Positions 55,060 to 64,000 of a DNA stretch of 64,000 bases are shown here, one piece after another (within the stretch, counting starts at the first letter, position 1; each line of letters starts with the position of its first letter). The notes under the pieces are model-generated. The model ran no database searches, had not been told where the DNA came from, and saw only the letters and a program-made list of their open reading frames with translations. Origin of the DNA: Bidens hawaiensis. Taxonomy: Eukaryota; Streptophyta; Magnoliopsida; Asterales; Asteraceae. The translations under genes were made by a program, and so were the position numbers. The stretch lies in NCBI GenBank assembly GCA_021521415.1, contig JAIQDT010007310.1, forward strand, positions 1 through 64,000. Direction: 5' to 3'.

Positions 55060-58000
55060 ACTCACAATTGTAATTTACTCACAATTGTGCCTCTTTATGC
55101 ATGTTAACCAACAGCCACTATATCTTCAATCGTCAGTGCCTCTCACTTTGAAACCCTAATTCGAGTTTAAGATAAACAAGGAGGCTGCTCTTCCCGATTG
55201 TATACAGGATTTGTAGTCTGTTCATCGCGTATCTCGGAAGCTAGGGTTTACTGGACGTAAGTGTGAACTGTGCCGTGATTTCGCCCAATTCCGTCCGGCC
55301 ACTGACGATACGAAGCTTCTTCTTCAAGATCCGGTAACAACAGCCCTATTAACCCTTACCGGAGCTCTCCAACACGTCCATAACACCACCGCAGCTCATT
55401 ATTCTCGCTGTACTGTTGTTTCCGGCTACTGTTGTTAACTGCCGCCGCCGCCGTCGTCTATTGCCGCCGCCGGAAAAACGATTAAGGCTCTGTGGAGGTT
55501 GCTGGGTTGCTGCGAGGTGTTATCATTGAAGGATCTTAGCTGATTCACCCTCTGCCGCCACCGTAACACGTCGCCGGAGCTCCGCCGTCGCCGCCGCTCA
55601 ACGCCGCCGCCGCCGAAACTCAAGGGTTGTAGATTGTGTCACGTTTCTAGCTTATTCTCGTTAGCTCACGGTGTCTCGTCCCGGTTTCAATATTGGTGAC
55701 TTGCTAAAATCCCGGTGAGATCGTTTCATATCTTTTATTTTTGTTGACAATAGGCCTTGATGCTGCTAGAGTAGTCAGTCCAATTTATCTGTTACTGTGT
55801 GCCGTGTGTCTATTATTATTATTATTAGTTTTTGTTACTACTATTATTATTATTATTGATTTGGTGTTCTATTGCTTGTGTTTGTGTGATTAGTTGCAAC
55901 CATAGAGCGTAGGAACCATGACTATTACCTGAGACCATGTCCTGAATCGAGGGGTGTAGGAAAGAGTAAAGATAGGGAGCGTATATTGCGTTTGGCTTCT
56001 TGGAATGTAGGAACATTAAATGGTAAGTTGTTAGAATTGGTAGATGTGCTTAAAAGACGTAGGGTTCAGATAGCATGCCTCCAGGAGACTAAGTGTAAAG
56101 GACATAGAGGGGCTGAGTGTAATGGGTATAAGTTGTGGTACTCGGGGTCTGATGGAGCTAGGAATGGAGTGGGGTTTCTAGTGGCTAAGGAAATACACAC
56201 TAGTGTGGTGGAGGTGATAAGACATAATGACAGGATTATGGTGTTGAAATTAGTACTAGGAGAGGAAGTAGTGGCAGTAGTCTCCGCCTACGCGCCTCAT
56301 GTAGGCCTAGGAGATCAGGAAAAGAGAGAATTTTGGGACTGCCTAGACGCAGTGGTAGGGGGCATACCTAGGGGGGAGAGGATTTGCATAGGAGGTGATT
56401 TTAATGGACACATTGGTAAGGCTAACGATGGTTTTCAAGCCGTACATGGGGGTTTCGGTTTTGGTGATAGGAATGAGATCGGAACAGATCTTCTAGAGTT
56501 TGCGGTGGCACATGACTTTTTTTAGGAAACGAGATTCTCATTTAATCACTTTTAGCAGTGGCGGACGCGACACGCAAATTGACTACCTTTTGATGAGGCG
56601 AGGAGACCGACGTTGGTGGAAGGACTGCAAGGTCATACCTGGGGAGGCAGTTGTGACTCAACATCGACTACTAGTGACTGATATAGCCTTCAGAAATAAG
56701 CTGACTGTTCGAGAGAAGAAAGGTACACCGAGAATTCGATGGGGAAATTTGAAGGACGAAAATCTCCTTCTGTTTAAGGATAAACTCATACTGCATACGC
56801 GGGCTCGACTAAATGGGGACTCAACTCATATATGGGAAGCTATGGAGACAAAGATCATCCAAGTAGCAAAGGAGACTCTCGGGGTCACAACAGGAAAGTC
56901 AAGTGGGCATAAGGAGTCTTGGTGGTGGAATGACGCAGTGCAAGACAAGATAAGGGACAAACAAGGATGTTTTAGGGAGCTAATGAGGTGCACGAATGAG
57001 GAGGAGCGAGTGGATTTGAGGGACAACTACAAAACGACCAAGATAGAGGCAAAGAAGGCAGTGGCGGAAGCAAAGAAGGCGGCCTTTAAACGGATGTATG
57101 AAAGTCTAGAAACAAAAGAGGGGGAACATGCTATGTTTAAGATTGCCAAAGCCAGGGAGCGTAGAAGGCAAGATCTAGGACCGGTGAAGTTCATAAAGGA
57201 TACAGATGGGCATGTACTGGTCAAGGAGCAGGACATCAAGCTAAGATGGCAAACCTACTTCCACAATCTTTTTAACAATGGGAGAGCTTACCAAGAAGAA
57301 CATGACAACACAAACTTTCATCGACAACAATCGAATAACTGCTACTGCCGACGGATCACACGAGAAGAGGTGAAGGACGCACTTAGGAGGATGGGAAGGT
57401 CTAAGGCGGTTGGCCCAGACAACATACCCATCGAGGTGTGGAAGTGTCTGGGGGAGGAAGGAGTCATGTGGTTAACTACTCTGTTCAATAGTATTCTCAA
57501 TTCAGGTAAGATGCCAGACCAGTGGAGGAGCAGCGTTGTAGTACCTATCTATAAGAACAAAGGAGACGCCCAATGTTGTGGTAACTACCGAGGAATCAAA
57601 CTACTAAGTCATACTATGAAGCTATGGGAAAGAGTGATTGAGGTTAGACTTAGACGAGAAACTCAGGTTACAGTCAACCAATTTGGCTTCATGCCGGGGC
57701 GTTCCACCACAGAGGCAATACACCTTTTAAGAAGATTAATGGAAAAGTATAGGGAGAAGAAGCGTGATCTACATATGGTGTTTATTGACCTAGAAAAGGC
57801 CTACGATGGTTTGCCACGACAGGTGCTCTGGGAGTGCTTGGAGGGTAGAAGAGTGCCCAGGAAATACATAGAGATAATTATGGATATGTATACCAGGAGT
57901 GAAACAAGTGTCCGTGCGCCAGTGGGGGATACTGATTTCTTTCCGGTAGAGGTAGGTCTTCACCAGGGGTCAGCGTTGAGCCCGTTTCTTTTTGCAGTAG

Positions 58001-59171
58001 TCTTGGATGAGTTGTCAAAGTAGATTCAGGGGACTCTCCCGTGGTGCATGATGTTCGCAGACGATATTGTGTTACTTGCCGAGAAAAAACAAGATCTAAA
58101 CATGAGGCTTGAGGAGTGGCGAACAACCTTAGAGACAAAAGGTTTAAAGATTAGCCGATCTAAGACGGAGTACCTACACTGTGATTTTGGTGAGATAAAC
58201 GACAGTGAAGACGCACACATCACAATTGAAGGGCAGGTGGTCCCGCAGGTAACGAAGTTCAAGTATTTAGGATCATTTGTACAGAGCGATGGGGAATTAG
58301 ACAGTGATGTGACCCACCGAGTTCAGGTAGGATGGTGTAGATGGAAAGCAGCCACAGGTATATTATGCGACAAGAGTTTCCCGACTAATCTGAAGGGAAA
58401 ATTCTATAGGGTGGCAGTTAGACCTGCAATGCTATATGGAACAGATTGTTGGGCCATCAAGAAGGCACAAGTGCGGAAGATGGAGGTAGCAGAAATGAGA
58501 ATGCTACGTTGGATGTGTGGGCACACAAGGCTAGACAGAATAAGAAACGTTGTGCTTCGGGAGAGATTAGGGGTGGCGAACATAGCAGACAAGATAAGAG
58601 AGTGGAGATTGAGATGGTTTGGACATGTAAAGAGAAGACAGACGACGAATCCTGTTAGATCCGTAGAAAACATTACTATAGAGGGGAGGAGGGGTAGAGG
58701 ACGACCGAAATTGACTTGGGATGAGAGGATTAGGCATGATTTGATAGACCTAAACCTCTCCGAGGACATGGTTGAGGATAGGAATTCGTGGAGAAGTAGA
58801 ATTAAAGTTAAGGATTTTTAGAGAGAATTAAATACCTTAGGGCTTAGACTTAACTTATTTAGGTCACATACCATAATGGTATTTCCCTTACATATTTTAT
58901 TATTATTATTATTAGCTTTTATATTGCGGTTAAACTGTGACCTTTTTATTAATATTATTATAATTAGTAGTAGTTTTTTATATAACTGTTAAACTTTGAT
59001 TTCCTTTTTTTGCTTCATACACATGTTCTTAGAGCCGAGGGTCTCTCTGGAAGCCACCTCTTTATTCCTTTGGATAGAGGTACGGTGTGCCTACATCCCA
59101 CCCTCCCCAGACCCTACCTATAGCTCTGCTGTCGGTGGGATTTTACTGGGTATGATTGATTGATTGATTGA
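55060..59171 (+). mobile_element. RTE-clade LINE, nearly full length
   Basis: The 4.1-kb element has a GC-rich 5' region (55100-55720, many CCGCCG), an endonuclease plus RT ORF, a 350-bp 3' UTR and a (TGAT)n tail. TTTCTCTTTTATTTTAAT flanks it at 55042-55059 and 59172-59189, a perfect 18-bp target duplication within a Helitron. The 3' UTR block TGGAAGCCACCTCTTTATTC ... CATCCCACCCTCCCCAGACC resembles the 3' ends of plant TS-type SINEs, known to share tails with RTE LINEs. A small deletion and a nonsense codon kill the ORF. Confidence 0.9.
55948..58821 (+). pseudogene. RTE LINE ORF: endonuclease and reverse transcriptase, two lesions
   Basis: The N-terminal apurinic-type endonuclease shows LASWNVGTLNG, ACLQETKCKG, VVSAYAPHVG and ICIGGDFNGHIGKA. 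After HD at about 56514 the frame shifts into FFRKRDSHLITFSSGGRDTQ, with a few residues expected between missing, so a short deletion is likely. QHRLLVTDI closes the domain. RT motifs follow: VVPIYKNKGD, NYRGIKLLSHTMKLWERVIE, NQFGFMPGRST, FIDLEKAYD, GLHQGSALSPFLF and the catalytic FADD at about 58052. TAG at 58021-58023 interrupts LSK-IQGTLPWC just before FADD. The ORF ends with RRGRGRPKLTWDE and TAG 58819-58821. It would nick the target and prime reverse transcription, but this copy cannot. Confidence 0.9.
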
Positions 59172-59262
59172 TTTCTCTTTTATTTTAATTGTTATAGATT
59201 CACAACCTTCCATTTGTTTTATTTTTTTAACCACCCACGTATCACACGGGCTCTATCCTATT

Positions 59263-60371
59263 AACAAATATATACTACTTACTTTTTTATTTAATATAGC
59301 ACCTTAGTTCATTTTTTGTTAATAATTTGTTTTAGTTGATTTAAAAGAAAAAACTAAATACATAGGTTTGTGTAACTATTTTTTATGAACATCCCGCATA
59401 AAATATAACGAAGGATTTGTTTTGAAAAAAAAACATATTATTTTGGTCTCATAAACGACCTTAACATGTACTTAGACTAGTAAGTTTGACGAAATATGTT
59501 TACGCTTACTGCCCGACAACTATGGTACCCGGAATTTAATATTTTCTAAATTTTAAGTTTCTACTCCAAAATTTAATATTATTATTTTAGTTATAGCAAA
59601 TTAGTTTTACTTAGATTAATATTACTATTTTATTTGAAAAAGAAAGAAATTTTTGAATTGGTAAATTGGTGATCATTTCTATAGTAATTTGAAAGATAGT
59701 AAAGTGAAATATGATGTGATGATAAATGATAATATGGCACTGTCTATTAAATAACCTTCATATGCCACGTATCTAAGTGTTGTGAAATCAATACGGTCCA
59801 CCATGTAATCCCATTCCAAACCTTTTTGGGCGTATGGCCATGACAGGAGGTGGCCTATACCGTTTCGTCTTCTATAGTGCACAATGGAGTATTGGACAAG
59901 TAATTGTATGTATAGGGGTATTTTTATATATTTTGCATACTATTTTCAATTATTCTCGATTTTGAAATTTTTTAATCTTCACAGTATCCATGTGGATATT
60001 CAAATAAAACCATACAAAATTATGAATAAAAGAAACCTGCATAGTGTCATTAACGTTATGTAAACAACGTGCGTTGTAGGGGGAGTGTTTAGCCAATAAA
60101 AGTTTTTTATTTATATCAAAGAATTAAAAAATAATAAGTATTGTGTAATGATTGGTACAAAGTTTTGAGAAGAGTTTTGATTATGTCATTTTTTTGCAAA
60201 ACTCTTCAAAGTTGACTGGTCACGGCATAAAACATACAAAAATGAATAGTTTTTATTATGCATGCTCTTATGTATGCCTATTTTACTACATAAGTTGCAT
60301 GCCATCTTCTTTCTGTCCCCGTCTCCTGAGCAAAGGCTAATCTTTTTTTTACTTTGTTTCCTTACTACTTA
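59263..60371. other. Intergenic, no gene seen
   Basis: AT-rich. Short ORFs on both strands (59679-59882, 60152-60340) have no recognisable domain, splice sites or promoter. Confidence 0.4.
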
Positions 60372-61066
60372 ACTAGGATAATAACCCGTGTTACACACGG
60401 GTGGAAAACACATTAAGAAATAATATAACATGTAAAAAACATATTCAATCAACACAAATATTTGACATAAGTTTTTTACCAGCAGATATTACAAAAGACG
60501 TTAATCTATGTGTATAACATAAAAAGAAAATACTTTATAAATAAATAATTCAGTAAATAAGGAAAAATATAACTTAAATGAACCATGATACCTGAAAAAA
60601 ATAAAAAAAAACATATTAGTAACAGATTTTGTAATATTATTTGAAAACTAAGCTTACAAATACATACCAGGTTTAAACTTATATTTTCACCCGTGTAGAG
60701 TTTTCGTTCAAAAACCTTTTGAAACAAAAAAAATGTTGGTTATAGATGAGGCGAAGAATCTGGTTACAAACGATGGGGAGCGCTATGATTTTTGAACGAA
60801 GCATGTGCCTTTTAAAGAAGAAACGATGAACAATTTAAACCTAGTAAATTTAATAAGGTTTTTTAATTCTAACAATAATTTGTATAATTAATATCATAAT
60901 TACATTAATAAGTTAGAAAAATACAAAGTCAATATCATTAATTAAAATTTTATTATGAATACATGAAAAATAGATTTATGGAAGGTTGATGACATGGAAG
61001 CCTACGTGGACAACCTAGGTGAAGGAAATGTGGACAAAATTGTGTTGCTTTAATATATTAGTTAGA
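60372..61066 (-). mobile_element. Non-autonomous Helitron
   Basis: The plus-strand left end ACTAGGATAATAACCCGTGT with the ACACGGGT palindrome is the inverted 3' terminus. The right end TTGCTTTAATATATTAGTTAGA is the inverted 5' terminus. It lies between A and T. The 73-codon hydrophobic ORF inside (minus strand) is probably chance in AT-rich DNA. Confidence 0.75.
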
Positions 61067-61076
61067 TTGTTATCAT

Positions 61077-63830
61077 CGATGGAACTAGAGGGGGCTTAGG
61101 GGTGCTAACCCTCCGGCCGGCCAAGGATCCATTAGTACAGTAATTATCAAAGTTTTATTTTTTTTCCCGGCGACGGCTACTAGATGCAGCGGCGGAAGTG
61201 TGAAAGAGACTAAGAAGATAAATAGTTATATATGAAAGAATAAAGTTTGCTGGGGTTTTTTCTAAAAATATATCTTATTTTATTTGGTTTCCAAGACTAA
61301 TACAGAAACTACTTAAAAGCGTACAGTGACACAGTAAAACCAAAGGCTAAAGCATGCAATCCGTATGTACCATCATAATTTAACTATTTAATTAATAAAT
61401 ATGAGAAAAAAAGCAAGTAATGTAATTTTGATCGATGTATTTGATTTAGTTTAAAAAATATTTGATTTTTTTTAAAAATGAAAGTTAACCTACAAATAAA
61501 ATTAACATACTAATTGTGATAATTAATTAGAATTAATAATATATGCAAGTCGACTAGTTATGTAATTACATCATAAAGTAATTAATTACTTCATGATGTA
61601 ATTACATAATTGTTTTACTTGTAATACACGCATATACAATTTTATTATTTTAGCACGTTAATTTTATTTGTATTTGATTCAAACCCATTTTTTAAATACC
61701 TTGTAATACATGCATATACAATTTTATTATTTTATGTCTTAAAACTTACTACTTTATTTGTTCCTCTCTATATATATAAATTTCTATTATATATTTATTT
61801 GTGTACCATAATGAGTGTCACACCTCAACCCACGATGGAAATTTTGGGATGCAAATCATTGGTTCACAGCTCACAAGACACCATCATACAAATTAATATA
61901 ACAATATCTAAATTACTTTATTAAAATTTCAATCAATTACACATTGTATCAACTTGTTACAAATAAATCCAAAAACAAATATAATAAAAAATAATCACAC
62001 TAGTTGTCTTTTTATTTATAACCTAAAGCCCATTTTATGTGATCTTCAACTTTCACTTCAAACCATACGATAACCTGTAATATGTGTACGAAATAGAATA
62101 TATTTGTCAACACAAGGTTGAGTAAGTAATTACTAGTTTTCGACACTAAATACAATATAAGATAAAAACTGCGAATCAATACTGTGAGTATCAACAATCA
62201 AATGCAAATAATTGGTGTCAGCTGACCATTGCCTAACGAATCAGGCTTTGGCTACTATGACGATATCAACGAGTATGCTAGAATAAATGGGTATGCTAGA
62301 ATTAATGATAGATCTCTCCGAATGCTAGAATTAAACAAATAAACAAGTAAGCAAATAGCAGATAATCATTTAATCGATCAACACACAATATTTACAGTTT
62401 GCTAGTTATATATAGTAATATATAAAGTATGAATAGGTAAGATAAGTCCCCCGAAAGGTTTTAAAAGTAGTAAAATATGGGAGTGATTACTCATCTAAAT
62501 GATTGGTGAGCAAAGAAATAAATTAAGAACAATAAACCGAAGCTTGAACTTTAGTGCGCTGATTGATCCGACATGAATTGACCTGAAACTTTGAGACAGT
62601 AAACTATAATTAATACGCGAATATTGCAATTGGAATCGGATGAAACGGACATGTAAAACTCTAGTTATGAAACTTTTAATATTTAAGCTAGTTGATGCTA
62701 TTCAGAATCCGAACTTCGGGTCAGGAGTTGGGTTAAGACTAGTAAACTCAAAATTTTATGGTGAACAAAAAAATCTTCGGGCCCGAACGCTAGTTGTGAC
62801 CGGAAGATAAAGAAATTGATTAGTCAAAATATTTGACTGTTATGCCCTTAGCGGGTCAGGATCAAATTGACTACCGAAACTCCCTCAATCTAAGAAATTG
62901 ATTGAGGTCTTTTGTTAATCAGATAAATACCTATGAAAACTCAGAAAACAACTTACCCGAACAAATATTAGAACTAGGAGAAAATTCAAAGTCGGTCTTA
63001 GAACTTGAAAGTTAAACCGGAACACAAAAGCTTGAAGTAAAACATGAAATACCAAATGAGGAGGCTAGGGAAACAATGGAGGCTGATGTTGAAGTGATGT
63101 TTTAGGGTTTTAGAATATGTTTTAACTTAATATGAGAGTTATATTTCGTTTATGAAGTAACTCACTCGATTAAGGTAACGAATAACACAATTATGATGAA
63201 ATCGGCTCAAATAAACCTAAGGATTCCGAATTGTTCAACAAGAAATGTATATGGACTTGATATAACATCAGACTATATTGCTTGGACCTTAATTCTAGTG
63301 ATTTAGGGTTGTTTAGGAAAGATTATTCATAAAAAAGAATAAATTAGTTGAAATAAACATGCAAACAAGATTTTGATGATATCTCGTGAGAAATTCCAAT
63401 ACCTCGCGAGAAATTTCCTAGATTTCAGAGTTATTTTTAGTCCTTGAAGTTCCAAAAAAATGCGCTTTTTAGTCATTTTATGCGATTTTAAGAGTTGCTA
63501 AAGGTTGTTTGAAAGTTATAAAAATATAAAATAAGTTAAATTCTAATAAATACAAGTTTTATTAATACAGAAGATCCTACTTGCATTCCCGAATCGGGTA
63601 AACGAATACGAATACGAAAATCCGAAATGTTACAATAAGAAAGGTGCATTTAGAAGTAAAAACAATAAATTTTACAAGGCTTTTCAGGCACGAAAAGTTA
63701 AGTCATTGAGTCATCCTCATTCTTAAGCTTCTTGTCTATTTTGTTTAATCAAAATTTAATTGGTATACTAGTTTGTTAAAATAATATATCTACCTTAATC
63801 CCCCACATCAAAAGTTTTGATTCCGCCACT
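61077..63830. mobile_element. Possible element bounded by 12-bp direct repeats, carrying a solo LTR
   Basis: GATTGTTATCAT occurs at 61065-61076 and 63831-63842. Between them the ends read CGATGGAACTAGAGGGGG and GATTCCGCCACT. Subtracting the LTR at 61816-63634 leaves about 930 bp. The class is unclear; the 12-bp repeats would fit a retroposon. Confidence 0.4.
61816..63634 (-). mobile_element. Solo LTR, family B, 1.82 kb
   Basis: Plus-strand ends TGTCACACCTCAACCC and CCGAAATGTTACA correspond, inverted, to the ends of 18635-21421. Flanks ATGAG (61811-61815) and ATAAG (63635-63639) differ at one base, a decayed 5-bp duplication. There is no internal domain. It shares several blocks with 1768-3010, including the GCTGACCATTGCC region. 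Confidence 0.75.
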
Positions 63831-63842
63831 GATTGTTATCAT

Positions 63843-64000
63843 AGGAAACTATGGGTATGATAATCGATAATAACTTATAACATACTATTCAATGGTTTTC
63901 ATGTGAAATTACGGCTATGATACTAATTCATAACATTTGGGAAGACTTCAATCGTTGACATGGGTTTTAGTCAAATAAACTTCCCAATCTATTGGAGAGT
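63843..64000. other. Window end, no feature seen
   Basis: No coding, repeat or RNA signal is recognised in the last 158 bases. Confidence 0.4.

Larger units (their letters stand above)
54831..59262 (+). mobile_element. Helitron split by an RTE LINE
   Basis: 5' TCTACCTATATTATTAAAGC at 54831. The 3' end CACCCACGTATCACACGGG then CTCTATCCTA lies beyond the LINE. Joining 54831-55059 to 59190-59262 gives a Helitron of about 300 bp related to 32749-33161 (shared GCTGCCAAGTGTATAAG, CTCACCAACTCAACTA and ATTCACAACCTTCCATTT). Its last bases are CTATT rather than CTAGT. Confidence 0.7.

Noticed and set aside
1..64000. CRISPR arrays, operons, bacterial promoters, intact tRNA or rRNA genes
   Set aside because: The window is plant nuclear DNA; repeats are transposon- or microsatellite-type, and tRNA-like boxes found belong to SINEs or are too decayed for a tRNA fold.

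Overview
The window is plant nuclear DNA from a eudicot: AT-rich, intron-containing and crowded with nested transposable elements. Three host gene families are recognisable: an SR splicing factor of the two-zinc-knuckle (RS2Z) type, a vacuolar amino-acid transporter of the AVT1 type, and one exon of a SHAGGY/GSK3-like kinase. I suspect Asteraceae from the general look of the repeats, but nothing here proves it. No host gene in the window reads as fully intact.

Layout. 1-6.6 kb: long LTRs of two families (A and B) and Helitrons. 6.67-11.2 kb: a complete-looking six-coding-exon RS2Z gene with a TAA codon in exon 1 and several small transposons in its introns; two SINEs lie just downstream. 13.6-14.2 kb: a decayed ORF of a dispersed plant family. 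14.4-27.3 kb: four copies of a dispersed local repeat, three carrying the same long hairpin with a TATA box about 109 bp upstream (a candidate MIRNA family). These copies are broken up by a CACTA end, SINEs, a solo LTR, Helitrons and a kinase exon. 27.8-30.6 kb: a 5'-truncated LINE with a 19-bp target duplication and a 1.84-kb internally deleted Copia element with LTRs, primer-binding site, polypurine tract and protease. 31-37.2 kb: LINE 3' fragments, duplicated and split by a 4.3-kb CACTA element. 37.2-40.4 kb: three terminal-inverted-repeat elements. 40.4-43.6 kb: a segmental duplication in which one copy holds a Helitron and the other shows the empty site. 43.6-46.3 kb: a minus-strand AVT1-like transporter missing its central membrane segments, with a two-exon acidic, Ser/Pro/Thr-rich ORF upstream. 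46.4-49 kb: hAT-derived repeats. 49-54.7 kb: a tandemly duplicated Copia RT/RNase H fragment, the second copy holding a 2.47-kb solo LTR. 54.8-59.3 kb: a nearly complete RTE-clade LINE inserted in a Helitron. 60.4-63.8 kb: another Helitron and another solo LTR.

The dominant story is layered insertion. Exact target duplications and within-window empty sites let many events be ordered. The item most likely to be new biology is the hairpin family at 15.4, 21.7 and 25.5 kb, whose arms are conserved while its loops are not. All calls come from reading the sequence by eye; no alignment, folding or database search was run.
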